DNA from: Adhaeribacter_A terreus
GTDB taxonomy: Bacteria; Bacteroidota; Bacteroidia; Cytophagales; Hymenobacteraceae
Assembly (NCBI RefSeq): GCF_042657365.1
Contig: NZ_JBHSKT010000002.1
Span: 434,001-498,000 of the forward strand
Direction: 5' to 3'
Length of the DNA: 64,000 bases
Shown: one piece after another, positions 50,948 to 60,349 of the stretch
Numbering within the stretch: position 1 is the stretch's first letter
Layout of the letters: every line of letters begins with the position of its first letter
Made by a program: the position numbers and the translations under genes
The notes under the pieces: generated by a model
What the model was told of the DNA's origin: nothing
What the model saw: the letters and a program-made list of their open reading frames with translations, nothing else
The model's database searches: none

Positions 50948-53119
50948 ATGATTGCACAATTATCCTGGACTATCGTTGGCATGCTGGCGGTAATACTTTT
51001 CGGCCTCATTGCCATCGTCGTAAAAATGTACCAGAAGGCCATTCAGGGCGAGGCGCTGGTACGAACCGGTTTCGGCGACGCCAAAGTTTCCTTTTCCGGC
51101 ATCTTCGTAATACCCATCATCCACAAGCTGGAAGTAATGGACATTACCCTGAAAACCATCGTGATCTCGCGTACGGGTTCGGAAGGGTTGGTTTGTAAAG
51201 ACAACATGCGCGCCGATATTAAAGTGAACTTCTTTTTGCGCGTAAACAAAACCCCGGAAGACGTCATGCAGGTGGCCCAAGCTATTGGCTGTAAACGTGC
51301 TTCAGACCAACACGCGCTGGAAGGTTTGTTCGATGCGAAATTCTCCGAAGCCTTGAAAACGGTTGGTAAGCATTTTGAATTTGTGGACCTGTACCAAAGC
51401 CGCGACGAATTTAAACGCCAAATTTTGCAAGCCATCGGCACCGATCTGAACGGCTATGTTTTAGACGACTGCGCAATAGATTATCTGGAGCAAACACCGC
51501 TTACCGCGCTAAACGAAAACAACATTCTGGATGCGGAAGGTATCAAGAAGATCATCGACCTCACGGCGCAGCAGAAAGTCCAGGCCAATTTAATTGAGCG
51601 CGAAAAGCAGAAAACCATTAAAAAGCAGGACGTTGAAGCGCAGGAAACCATTCTGGAACTGGAGCGCCAACTTGCCGAAAACGAAGAAAAGCAGAAGCGT
51701 GAAATTGCCAACATAAAATCGCGCGAAATGGCCGAAATGGAAAAAGTGCGTTACGAAGAACGCCTGAAAGCCGAAAAAGCCCGCATTGCCGCCGACGAAG
51801 AAATTAAAGTTGCCGAGCAGAATAAAGAACGTCAGATCCTGGTGGCTGAGAAAAGTAAACTGCGCACCGATGCCGTAGAAACCGAGCGCGTAGAGCAAGC
51901 CCGCATGCTGGAAGTAAATGAACGTGAGCGTATTGTGGCCTTGGCCCAGATAGAAAAAGACAAAGCCCTGGAAGAAGAACGCAAGAATATTCAGGCCATT
52001 ATCCGCGAGCGTGTGGTGGTTGAAAAAGCTACGGTAGAAGAGGAAGAGCGTATCAAAGATACCAAAGCTTTTGCCGAAGCAGAACGTACCAAATCAGTGG
52101 CCATTAAAAACGCCGAAAAGGAAGCCGAAGAAGCGCTGGTGAAAGAAATTAAGAGTGCCGAAGCTGCCCGTCAGGCCGCCGAGTTCAGAGCCAAGCAATT
52201 GCTCATCGATTCGGAAGCGGAACAAGCTTCTGCGAACAACCGAGCCCAGGCCATAAAAATGATGGCCGAAGCGGAAGCTGCTCAAGCCGCTGCTATCGGT
52301 TTATCGGAAGCACGTGTGATGGAAGCCAAAGCCGAAGCACATCAGAAAGAAGGCGAAGCCGAAGCCGTAGTGATTGAAATGCAGGCCGTTGCAACTGCCA
52401 AAGCCACCAAAGTAAAAGCCGAAGCGCAAGCCGAAGCCGACGAAAAAGTAGGAATGGTAGCGGCTAAGATTACGAAAGAAAAAGGTATTGCTGAAGCTGT
52501 TGTGGTGGAGAATTTAGCTGCTGCTACCGAGAAAAAAGGTCTGGCCGAAGCCCGCGTAATCGGCGAGAAATTTACTGTAGATGCGCAAGGAATTGAGCAG
52601 AAAGCCGAAGCTATGAAAAAACTGGACGGCGTTGGCAAAGAGCACGAGGAATTCAAACTGCGTCTGGACAAAGACAAGTCTATTGAACTGGCGCAGATCA
52701 ACATTCAGAAAGACATTGCCGCCGCGCAGGCCGAAGTTATTTCCGAAGCCCTGAAAGCTGCGAAGATCGATATTGTGGGTGGCGAAACGATGTTCTTCGA
52801 CCAGATCGTAGGCTCGATTACCAAAGGCAAGCAGGTAGATCGTCTGGTTGGGAATTCCGAGGTTTTAGGGTCTGTAAAAGATACGTTCTTCCACGTAAAT
52901 GGCAACGGAGAAGTAGATTTCAAAATGAACCTGCAGCGCTTCATCAACCAGTTCGGCATGAACTCCGAAGATGTTCGCAACCTCAGCGTTTCCGCCTTAT
53001 TGCTGAAGATGATGACCAATGCCGATGATTCTACTAAAGCTGCTTTGAAACAATTAACTTCTACTGCAAACGCGATGGGAATTGCTGATAAAGCGGTACA
53101 TAGTTTTGGTTTGAATTAG
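50948..53119 (+). CDS. Flotillin family protein (YqiK-like)
   Basis: The 723-residue protein has one N-terminal membrane segment (~6-28), an SPFH/band 7 domain (~30-210; VRTGFGDAKVSFSG, MDITLKTIVISRTGSEGLVC) and a very long Glu/Ala/Lys-rich coiled coil (~215-600) typical of flotillins, then a C-terminal ~100-residue domain. It forms oligomeric membrane microdomain scaffolds. Its stop codon lies in a dispersed element. It is in operon with the YqiJ-like gene. Confidence 0.93.
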   Translation: MIAQLSWTIVGMLAVILFGLIAIVVKMYQKAIQGEALVRTGFGDAKVSFSGIFVIPIIHKLEVMDITLKTIVISRTGSEGLVCKDNMRADIKVNFFLRVNKTPEDVMQVAQAIGCKRASDQHALEGLFDAKFSEALKTVGKHFEFVDLYQSRDEFKRQILQAIGTDLNGYVLDDCAIDYLEQTPLTALNENNILDAEGIKKIIDLTAQQKVQANLIEREKQKTIKKQDVEAQETILELERQLAENEEKQKREIANIKSREMAEMEKVRYEERLKAEKARIAADEEIKVAEQNKERQILVAEKSKLRTDAVETERVEQARMLEVNERERIVALAQIEKDKALEEERKNIQAIIRERVVVEKATVEEEERIKDTKAFAEAERTKSVAIKNAEKEAEEALVKEIKSAEAARQAAEFRAKQLLIDSEAEQASANNRAQAIKMMAEAEAAQAAAIGLSEARVMEAKAEAHQKEGEAEAVVIEMQAVATAKATKVKAEAQAEADEKVGMVAAKITKEKGIAEAVVVENLAAATEKKGLAEARVIGEKFTVDAQGIEQKAEAMKKLDGVGKEHEEFKLRLDKDKSIELAQINIQKDIAAAQAEVISEALKAAKIDIVGGETMFFDQIVGSITKGKQVDRLVGNSEVLGSVKDTFFHVNGNGEVDFKMNLQRFINQFGMNSEDVRNLSVSALLLKMMTNADDSTKAALKQLTSTANAMGIADKAVHSFGLN

Positions 53120-53131
53120 GATAGCGTTTTT
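53102..53131 (+). repeat. Dispersed 34-bp element overlapping the flotillin stop
   Basis: AGTTTTGGTTTGAATTAGG followed by ATAGCGTTTTT. The TAG at 53117-53119 is inside. Confidence 0.5.
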
Positions 53132-53190
53132 GGTAACATGTAAACACCCCTCCGGCTCCCCTCAAGGGGAGAGTATCGACTAATGTAAAT
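53132..53190 (+). repeat. GC-rich repeat, long form
   Basis: From GGTAACATGTAAACACCCCT to GAGTATCGACTAATGTAAAT, this 59-bp sequence matches the reverse complement of 49697-49756 almost throughout, which defines the full repeat unit as about 60 bp. Confidence 0.75.
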
Positions 53191-53359
53191 AACCACCCCC
53201 AACACCTCCTTGAAAAGGAGGGGAGCTGGAAAATGCTAAGTTCTTTTGTTTGCTTTTTTATAGCTGACTGCAGAAAACGGTATGCTTTTTCGCTCAAAAA
53301 GTCTGCTAAAAACAGTGAACCAAAAGCTCCCCTCCTTAACAAGGTGGGGTAGGGTGGTT
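53191..53359. repeat. Second inverted repeat pair (MITE-like)
   Basis: The arm 53191-53227 (AACCACCCCCAACACCTCCT then a GGAGGGGAGCT end) is mirrored by 53325-53359 (AGCTCCCCTCC...GGGTGGTT). The ~97-base interior holds a reversed dispersed element. No gene. Confidence 0.7.
53271..53303 (-). repeat. Dispersed 34-bp element inside the MITE-like pair
   Basis: On the minus strand GACTTTTTGAGCGAAAAAG is followed by CATACCGTTTTCTG; a strong match over full length. Confidence 0.65.
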
Positions 53360-53387
53360 GATTTTCAATTGCTTAAATATTTCTTAA

Positions 53388-53813
53388 ATGTCCACTTTCC
53401 GCTATAGTATCTGCGATCCATTCTCTCCGGAAATTATTGAAAAAGGATCAATTGATAAGGCAGGCTTTTTAAAGGTTTTCCATGAATTTCCCTGGGAAGA
53501 AATGTTGCACCAAATGGAAGAAGCTGAAAACTCGGTTTCCGGGAAGGATATTCACTATTCGCCTTCTTTGGAAGTTGAGAACAGAAGCAATAAAAATGGA
53601 CTGTCCATTTCAGTTGTAGATGGGAAAGATGAACCGGAATTTTACATCTTTTATAAACGGCCTGAAATTAGAAAATACCTCTTCGGATTCATTCAGAAAA
53701 TGGATGAAAACTTTGTGTCGGATAGAACAAGCCAAACCAAAGCAGATGCGCTGGCTGCCATTAATGCGCTGTTTGACAATGATCTTGCCCTACTGAAAAG
53801 CCGTTGGGGTTAA
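53388..53813 (+). CDS. Hypothetical protein in the PspA/flotillin cluster
   Basis: The 141-residue soluble protein has no signal or membrane segment. It starts MSTFRYSICDPFSPEIIEKG. Predicted helices include KVFHEFPWEEMLHQMEEAE and DALAAINALFDNDLALLKSR; a central beta part is LEVENRSNKNGLSISVVDG and EFYIFYKRPE. I do not recognise the family. It lies between the flotillin and AAA ATPase genes on the same strand, 59 bases before the latter. Confidence 0.65.
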   Translation: MSTFRYSICDPFSPEIIEKGSIDKAGFLKVFHEFPWEEMLHQMEEAENSVSGKDIHYSPSLEVENRSNKNGLSISVVDGKDEPEFYIFYKRPEIRKYLFGFIQKMDENFVSDRTSQTKADALAAINALFDNDLALLKSRWG

Positions 53814-53836
53814 TTCCTCATTTCCGCTTTTACTTT

Positions 53837-53868
53837 GACTTTTTACCCTAAATACCCTATCGTTTTTA
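53837..53868 (+). repeat. Dispersed 34-bp element before the AAA ATPase gene
   Basis: GACTTTTTACCCTAAATACC followed by CTATCGTTTTTA, ending five bases before the ATG. Confidence 0.6.
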
Positions 53869-53872
53869 CCTT

Positions 53873-56800
53873 ATGAATACCAACTCAACTGCGGCAGAAA
53901 CAACAACTTCCAACGTGCAACTGGAAAGCGGAACTTACGAAATTCTGCGGGGACGTTTGCAGGAGAACAGCCGGGAATTGCAGCAGCGCATGGAGCAACT
54001 GAACCAGGAACGGAAGCATGTTTTCGGGGCCATTGAAACGGCGCTGTTGGGTACTGAACGGATCACGACGGAAAACAACTGCATTCCCTGGGATATGGTG
54101 CCGGTTGGTTCTTCGTTTTTGTTTGGTTACAACGTGGTGATCGGGTTGAAAAGTGAGATCGAATTGGCGGACGTTTTCAGCGTGTATGGGTATGCGGACC
54201 GCACGTTTCATCCGAAGGGTTTGGAGCTGATAAACGATACCGTTTTTGCCGAAGATTTTAAGAAGCTTTACAAGTATTACAAAAATACTCAGTTCGTAAA
54301 ATTCGCCATAACCGGTACCAATTTGTTCATGGTTTTCCGGATCGGGAAGGGGGTGAACGATATTAAAACGTTTAAGTGGGTTATTAACGGCGATTCTATA
54401 ACTTACCTGGATAACCGCAGCGACCACGAGTTTGTTTACCCCACGCAGCATGATTTTTCCTGGAAACGGCCCACGCGGGAGGCACACCGGAAAGGCAAGT
54501 ATCCGCACGTTTCCATTGAAGATAAAGTGTTCGTGGAAACCGTTGGCGGCGACCTGACCATTAAAATTGAAGACAATACCGAAAGCGGCCAGGGAATTTA
54601 TTCCGAAGAAGTAGAAGATAAAGACCAGACCCTGGACGACTCCGAGATTTATTACGCCATTATCGGCAACATTATTATTCTGAAGATCCGGCCGTACCGC
54701 GAAAACAAGTACCGCTACATCGTTTACAATTCTAAAATGCACACGGCCCGGCGCATCGATGCGCTGGAAGAATGCTGCATTATGCTGCCCGATAACCAAG
54801 GCATTATTTACGCTTACGGCTACTACCTGCAGACCGGCGATTTCAAGCAGTTCGAGAACAACCTTCGGGACATGATCTTTGAAAAACGGATCGCATCTCC
54901 GAACGGGGAGGATTTCCTGTACGTGTTCTACAACAAGGAAGCCGGAACCTACCTGCTGCTGTCGTACAACCTGATCAGCCAGAAGATCGAAAATCCGATC
55001 GTTTGCCACGGGTACGCCATTTTCGAGAACGGCGAATTATGCTTTTTCCGGGCCGATAACGAACCGAAGAAAAACCACGCCATTCAGGTGTGGCAAACGC
55101 CTTACGTGAGTCCGGATTATACCTTGCCGGTTACGCAGGAATCGTATGTGTACAAGATCGGCAACAAAGATATTGTGCGGGCCATGGCCGAAAGTACCGA
55201 GCTGCTTACGCTGCTGAACAAAGACGATTCTTACAGCAATTTGTACCTCGACCTGATCAAACGTACCACCGATATTCTGGATGGTTATCACTGGCTTTCG
55301 AAGGAGGAAATTTTTAATCTGGCGCAACCGTTGGTCGCGATCCGGCAAACGGCTACGGCGGCGGTAGATGAATTTGAAAAGGTTGTCAGCATCCGAAAGA
55401 ATACCGAAAAGCAAATAAACCTGGTACTCGACAAAGCGGAAGCGCTGGTGCAAAGCATTAAAATTCAGAAGGCGGCCGAGATCAATACGTTTGTGAAATA
55501 CCTGGCGGAATTGCGTGCCTTGCGCGGCGAAGTAATTTCGCTGAAAGAATTGCGTTACGCGGACTTGGAAAAAGTGGCAACCTGCGAAAATAAGTTGGCG
55601 GAAACCACGCAGGAAGTTTCGAATAATTGCGTGATTTTCCTGCTGAAACAAGACGCGCTGCAGCCTTATGAAGTGAGAGTAAAAAACCTGGAAAACGGTA
55701 TCGAATTGGCGCAAAAAGTCGTGGAGATCGATGCGACGGAGAAGGAAATAAATGCGGTATCGGCGGAACTGGAAATGTTGATCGAAGTGGTTAGCAACCT
55801 GAAGATCGAGGATGCCACTCAAACTACCAGCATTATCGATGCTATTTCAGCCATTTATTCCGGATTTAACCAAACCAAAGCGGCGCTGAAACGGAAGAAA
55901 AAAGCGCTGCTGAGCGTAGAAGGAAAAGCCGAATTCAGCGCGCAGCTAAAGCTTATCAGCCAGGGTGTGATCAATTTCCTGGACCTCTGCGATACGCCGC
56001 AAAAGTGCGAAGAATACCTGGCCCGTTTAATGGTGCAGCTGGAAGAACTGGAAGGTAAGTTTCCGGATTTCGAAGAATTTGTGGACCAGATCAGCGTGAA
56101 GCGGGAGGAAATTTACAACACCTTCGAAACCAAAAAAGTAAGCCTGCAGGAAGCCCGCAACAAACGCGCTAACAGCCTGCAGCAATCCGCCGACCGGATA
56201 TTGAAAGTGGTGCAAAGTCGGGTAGCCAAACTTACCTCCGTAAACGAGATAAACGGCTATTTTGCATCGGATCTGATGATCGAAAAGGTGCGGAACATTA
56301 CCGAAGAATTGCTGCAGTTGGGCGATCCGGTAAAAGCCGATACCATTCAGAGCCGCCTGAAAACGGTGCGGGAAGATGCAGTTCGGCAGTTGAAAGACCG
56401 GCAGGAATTATTCGTGAACGGCACCGATATTTTAAAGCTGGGCGACCATCATTTTACCGTAAACACGCAGCCGCTGGCGCTCAGCATTGTGAACAAGGAA
56501 GGCGAAATGTTCTTCCACCTCACCGGCACCAACTTCTTCGAAAAAATTACAGACCAGGAATTCTTAAGTTACCGTGAAGTTTGGGAACAGACTTTTGTGT
56601 CGGAAAATGATACCGTTTACCGCGGCGAATATCTGGCTTATAAAGTGCTGGAAGCAGCCAAAGCGAAGCTGGAAAAAAACGTTGCCGCCACCGACGATTT
56701 TTTGGATTTAACCATCGAAGAGCTGTACCGCTTGAGCTTGGCGGAGCTGACGGATTACGTGCAAAAGTTCATGGCAACGCGCTTCAACGAAGGTTACGTG

Positions 56801-58816
56801 AAAGGCGTGCACGACCATGACGCTGCACTTATTTTACAAGCTATGGTGCGCTTAACCAAAACCGCCGATCTGTTGCGTTTCGATGCAAATGCCCGGGCTT
56901 GTGCCGCTTTGTACTGGCAAGCCTTCGCGCCGGCAAACCGCAAAAATGATCTTAACCACCAGCTAAAAGGCGTAGGCGCAATTCTACAGGTTTTCCCGAA
57001 CACGCACCAGTTCGATGCCATTAAAACGGACCTGGAAGAGGAACTGAAAACCTTCATTTCCGAAACCAGTTTATGCGAAGGTGTGGACACCACGGATGCT
57101 GCGGCTTACTTGTTTTATGAACTCACCCGCGGCGATCATTTCGTCATCGATCTGGAGGCTGCCACACTTTACAATGCTTTCCTGGATTTCCTGAGAAACA
57201 ATAAAGTGCAGGCAACTTACGAGGCTTCGGTGAAAGCGCTGGAGCAAAATCCGGCTTTGCAGTTTGCGCTGGTTCAGAATTGGGTGAAGGCTTTTGCGGG
57301 GCAATCGGAGCAGGCAGATAAAGGCGATTATGTGGCCGAAGCGGCGGTGCTTTTATTCACGCATGCCTACCAGCCGGACCGGGTAATTTCGGTTTCGTTG
57401 CGGGAAAAACTTTCCGGCTTCCGGGGTTCGCATTCTTTAATTGAGGAGCAAAATTATCAGTTGCATTTCAATTCGTATATGAACCGGCTGCGGCATTACG
57501 AAGCTACGGTTGTGCCGGCTTTTAACCGTTTTTCGGAGCTGAAAAAGCAACTGACGCACCAGTTTGAAGAAGAGCTGCGCCTGAACGAATTCAAGCCGCG
57601 GGTACTGTCTTCTTTCGTAAGGAATAAATTGCTGGATCAGGTTTATTTGCCGTTGATCGGAGCGAACTTAGCCAAACAGATCGGCACGGCCGGCGAAAAT
57701 AAACGCACCGACCTGATGGGAATGTTGCTCCTTATTTCGCCGCCAGGCTACGGTAAAACCACCATTATGGAATACCTGGCAAACCGTTTGGGCATTATTT
57801 TTATGAAGATCAACGGTCCTGCGTTGGGGCACCAGGTTACGGCTTTAGACCCAGCCGAAGCGCCGAATGCAGCCGCCCGCGAAGAGCTGGAAAAACTAAA
57901 CCTGGCCTTCGAAATGGGCGACAACGTGATGATCTACCTGGATGATATTCAGCACTGTAACCCGGAGTTTTTGCAGAAATTCATTTCGCTTTGCGATGCT
58001 CAGAGGAAGATAGAAGGCGTTTACAAAGGCAAAAGTAAAACCTACGATTTCCGGGGTAAAAAAGTGTGCGTGGTGATGGCCGGAAACCCCTATACTGAAA
58101 CCGGCGAAAAATTCCGCATCCCGGATATGCTGGCCAACCGCGCCGATATTTACAATCTCGGCGACATCATAGGTAATACGGAAGCAGCCTTCAAATTAAG
58201 TTACCTGGAAAATGCGCTGACCTCGAACAAAGTGCTGGCAAACCTGGCTTCTAAAAGTCAGCAGGATGTTTATGCGCTGGTTAAACTCACGGAAAGCGGA
58301 AGCCAGGAAGGTATTTCATTTGAAGGCAATCATTCGCCGGAAGAACTGAACGAATACACTTCGGTGCTGAAGAAATTGCTGCGCATCCGGGACATTATTT
58401 TGCGGGTAAATCTGGAATATATCCGTTCTGCGGCGCAGGCCGAAGAATACCGTACTGAACCGCCGTTCAAGTTACAAGGCTCTTACCGTAACATGAACAA
58501 GCTCACCGAAAAAGTAATGCCGATCATGAACGACGAAGAACTGCAAACCTTGATCTTGTCGCATTACGAAGGGGAGGCTCAAACATTAACGTCCGGCGCC
58601 GAAGCGAATATGCTGAAATTCAGAGAGCTAAACGGTATGCTTTCGGAGGTAGAAAGTCAGCGTTGGGATGCTATTAAGGCTACTTACGTAAAGAATCTGA
58701 AACGCAAAGGCTTTGGGGAGAATAACCAGGTAGGGCAGGTGCTGGAGCAGATGGAGCAAATTTCTGGTGGGTTGATGGGGATTAAGGATGTGTTGGGGCG
58801 GTTTAGCCAGCAGTAA
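53873..58816 (+). CDS. Large AAA ATPase, so-called DNA repair ATPase family
   Basis: The 1,647-residue protein has three parts. A beta-rich N-terminal region (~60-440; many Tyr/Ile/Asn strands such as YYAIIGNIIILKIRPYRENKY) resembles a propeller. A long helical/coiled-coil middle covers ~450-1250. A C-terminal AAA+ domain has Walker A SPPGYGKTT (Lys1295) and Walker B VMIYLDDIQ (Asp1357, Asp1358), plus VVMAGNPYTETGEKFRIPDM (~1402-1421). Homologues are often labelled DNA repair ATPase, a name without strong proof. The gene follows the PspA/flotillin genes, so a membrane-stress remodelling role fits better (inference). Full length with a strong terminator after it. Confidence 0.85.
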   Translation: MNTNSTAAETTTSNVQLESGTYEILRGRLQENSRELQQRMEQLNQERKHVFGAIETALLGTERITTENNCIPWDMVPVGSSFLFGYNVVIGLKSEIELADVFSVYGYADRTFHPKGLELINDTVFAEDFKKLYKYYKNTQFVKFAITGTNLFMVFRIGKGVNDIKTFKWVINGDSITYLDNRSDHEFVYPTQHDFSWKRPTREAHRKGKYPHVSIEDKVFVETVGGDLTIKIEDNTESGQGIYSEEVEDKDQTLDDSEIYYAIIGNIIILKIRPYRENKYRYIVYNSKMHTARRIDALEECCIMLPDNQGIIYAYGYYLQTGDFKQFENNLRDMIFEKRIASPNGEDFLYVFYNKEAGTYLLLSYNLISQKIENPIVCHGYAIFENGELCFFRADNEPKKNHAIQVWQTPYVSPDYTLPVTQESYVYKIGNKDIVRAMAESTELLTLLNKDDSYSNLYLDLIKRTTDILDGYHWLSKEEIFNLAQPLVAIRQTATAAVDEFEKVVSIRKNTEKQINLVLDKAEALVQSIKIQKAAEINTFVKYLAELRALRGEVISLKELRYADLEKVATCENKLAETTQEVSNNCVIFLLKQDALQPYEVRVKNLENGIELAQKVVEIDATEKEINAVSAELEMLIEVVSNLKIEDATQTTSIIDAISAIYSGFNQTKAALKRKKKALLSVEGKAEFSAQLKLISQGVINFLDLCDTPQKCEEYLARLMVQLEELEGKFPDFEEFVDQISVKREEIYNTFETKKVSLQEARNKRANSLQQSADRILKVVQSRVAKLTSVNEINGYFASDLMIEKVRNITEELLQLGDPVKADTIQSRLKTVREDAVRQLKDRQELFVNGTDILKLGDHHFTVNTQPLALSIVNKEGEMFFHLTGTNFFEKITDQEFLSYREVWEQTFVSENDTVYRGEYLAYKVLEAAKAKLEKNVAATDDFLDLTIEELYRLSLAELTDYVQKFMATRFNEGYVKGVHDHDAALILQAMVRLTKTADLLRFDANARACAALYWQAFAPANRKNDLNHQLKGVGAILQVFPNTHQFDAIKTDLEEELKTFISETSLCEGVDTTDAAAYLFYELTRGDHFVIDLEAATLYNAFLDFLRNNKVQATYEASVKALEQNPALQFALVQNWVKAFAGQSEQADKGDYVAEAAVLLFTHAYQPDRVISVSLREKLSGFRGSHSLIEEQNYQLHFNSYMNRLRHYEATVVPAFNRFSELKKQLTHQFEEELRLNEFKPRVLSSFVRNKLLDQVYLPLIGANLAKQIGTAGENKRTDLMGMLLLISPPGYGKTTIMEYLANRLGIIFMKINGPALGHQVTALDPAEAPNAAAREELEKLNLAFEMGDNVMIYLDDIQHCNPEFLQKFISLCDAQRKIEGVYKGKSKTYDFRGKKVCVVMAGNPYTETGEKFRIPDMLANRADIYNLGDIIGNTEAAFKLSYLENALTSNKVLANLASKSQQDVYALVKLTESGSQEGISFEGNHSPEELNEYTSVLKKLLRIRDIILRVNLEYIRSAAQAEEYRTEPPFKLQGSYRNMNKLTEKVMPIMNDEELQTLILSHYEGEAQTLTSGAEANMLKFRELNGMLSEVESQRWDAIKATYVKNLKRKGFGENNQVGQVLEQMEQISGGLMGIKDVLGRFSQQ

Positions 58817-58841
58817 TTTTTGCGTCAAGGTTTAGAAATTG

Positions 58842-58875
58842 AAAGCCTGCAACAGCTCTGTTGCAGGCTTTTTTT
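58842..58875 (+). terminator. Terminator of the AAA ATPase transcript
   Basis: A perfect 13-bp stem (AAAGCCTGCAACA / TGTTGCAGGCTTT), 4-base loop, then a T-run. Confidence 0.88.
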
Positions 58876-59070
58876 AATCCTGTTTCAACAATTATATGTT
58901 CAGATTTTCGCTGTAATTTTTGATTTTGCCTAACTTGGTTTTTTCGTTGGAAAAGTTGAACCAAGAATTTTTTTTTCAGCGGATAACTACGTAGTGTATT
59001 CCTGCCGACTGTCGCCAATCAGCTTATTGCTTTCGAAATAATTTATTAATTTGGAGTTCGTTAAAGGAGC

Positions 59071-59595
59071 ATGAAAAACGTAATTGGAGGCATGAAACAA
59101 AGCTGGTTAAAACTGTTTTTGCTGAGTTTAATTTTCCTTTCCGGAAGTCTTTTTGTCCGGGCGCAGGAGGTGAAGGTTATAAAATTTGCCGAATTGCAGG
59201 CTTTGCGAAACAATCCTTCGGATACTTTATTTGTGATGAATTTCTGGGCTACCTGGTGCAAGCCCTGTGTGAAAGAGTTGCCTTATTTTGAAGCTATCAA
59301 TACAAAATATAAAGGCCAGCCGGTAAAAGTAATGCTGGTAAGCATGGATTCTAAAAAGGACTTGCAGACCAAAGTGCTGCCATTTGTAAAAAAGCGAAAC
59401 CTGAGATCGGACCTGTACCTGCTCGACGAACCCGATGCCAATTCCTGGATCGATAAACTGGAACTGAAATGGTCGGGGGCGATTCCGGCAACTATTTTTT
59501 TCAATAACCAAAAGCAGCTTTACCGGTTTGAAGAAAAGGAATTTCATGAAGCCGAACTCTACGGCCTGGTCGATGAATTGAATGCTAAAAAATAA
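59071..59595 (+). CDS. TlpA-like secreted thioredoxin-fold protein
   Basis: The 174-residue protein has a signal peptide (LKLFLLSLIFLSGSLFVRAQ) and a TlpA/ResA-like thioredoxin fold with the active-site WCKPC in WATWCKPCVKELPYF (~57-71) and a cis-Pro region (GAIPATIFF). It probably acts as a periplasmic thiol-disulphide reductase. The start may be 59071 or the ATG at 59092 (MKQSWLKLF), which directly begins the signal peptide. Confidence 0.85.
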   Translation: MKNVIGGMKQSWLKLFLLSLIFLSGSLFVRAQEVKVIKFAELQALRNNPSDTLFVMNFWATWCKPCVKELPYFEAINTKYKGQPVKVMLVSMDSKKDLQTKVLPFVKKRNLRSDLYLLDEPDANSWIDKLELKWSGAIPATIFFNNQKQLYRFEEKEFHEAELYGLVDELNAKK

Positions 59596-59603
59596 ATGAA
59601 CCT

Positions 59604-60233
59604 ATGAAAAGATCACTTTCTTTAATTTATGTAGCCTGTCTGGCCGTAATTGGTTTGCTGGTTGCTGCCCGTCCTGCCGAAAACGAAGGCTACAGAGTGG
59701 GCGACACCGCCATTGATTTTAAGCTGAAAAACGTGGACGGCAAAATGGTATCGCTGGTGGATAATAAAAAAGCGAAGGGCTTTATTGTTACGTTCACCTG
59801 CAATACTTGTCCGTATTCGGTGGCTTATGAAGACCGCATTATTGCGCTGCAGAGAAAGTATGAACCGCAGGGGTACCCGGTAGTGGCCATCAACCCGAAC
59901 GATGTAACCGTTTCTCCGAAAGACTCTTTTAAGGATATGCAGAAGCGGGCTAAAGAAAAGAAATTCAACTTTGCTTACCTGCAGGACGAAACCCAGGAAA
60001 TTACCAAAGCTTACGGCGCTACCCGCACCCCGCATATGTACGTGCTGCAAAAACAACCCGATAATTCTTTGAAAGTAATGTACATCGGCGCCATAGATGA
60101 TAATTCGCGGGAACCGGAGAACGTGCAGAAAAAGTACCTTGAAAATGCTCTGGATGAACTGATTGCCGGTAAGGAAATTTCGCAATCGGCAACCAAAGCC
60201 ATTGGCTGCACCATTAAGTGGAAACAGAGTTAA
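59604..60233 (+). CDS. AhpC/TSA-type thioredoxin-fold protein, secreted or membrane-anchored
   Basis: The 209-residue protein has an N-terminal hydrophobic signal (MKRSLSLIYVACLAVIGLLVAA) and a peroxiredoxin-like domain with FTCNTCPYS (CxxC) near residue 70, YPVVAINPND and RTPHMYVLQ. This matches the secreted thioredoxin/redoxin group with a CxTCP site rather than a true peroxidase. The gene begins eight bases after the preceding thioredoxin gene, so the two are probably cotranscribed and work in one periplasmic redox process. Confidence 0.85.
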   Translation: MKRSLSLIYVACLAVIGLLVAARPAENEGYRVGDTAIDFKLKNVDGKMVSLVDNKKAKGFIVTFTCNTCPYSVAYEDRIIALQRKYEPQGYPVVAINPNDVTVSPKDSFKDMQKRAKEKKFNFAYLQDETQEITKAYGATRTPHMYVLQKQPDNSLKVMYIGAIDDNSREPENVQKKYLENALDELIAGKEISQSATKAIGCTIKWKQS

Positions 60234-60250
60234 GTTTTTCAAGTTATGCT

Positions 60251-60286
60251 AAAAAAGGGAAGCTCGTAAGCAAGCTTCCCTTTTTT
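60251..60286 (+). terminator. Terminator of the thioredoxin pair
   Basis: A perfect 14-bp stem (AAAAAAGGGAAGCT / AGCTTCCCTTTTTT) with an 8-base loop. Confidence 0.88.
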
Positions 60287-60290
60287 ATTT

Positions 60291-60311
60291 AAAAATGCTA
60301 CCGTTTTCGGA
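60291..60311 (+). repeat. Dispersed element, core only
   Basis: AAAAATGCTACCGTTTTCGGA; the 5' arm was lost or overlaps the terminator. Confidence 0.45.
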
Positions 60312-60349
60312 AGTTGAGTGGGTAATACCGTTCACAAAACGAGTATTAG

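Noticed and set aside
53885..55009. Minus-strand frame of 374 codons opposite the AAA ATPase gene
   Set aside because: It is the antisense shadow of a conserved coding region, with no start context or recognisable protein pattern.
55037..55822. Minus-strand frame of 261 codons opposite the AAA ATPase gene
   Set aside because: Shadow frame; composition rich in Phe/Arg/Gln as expected from the antisense of Glu/Lys-rich coiled coil.
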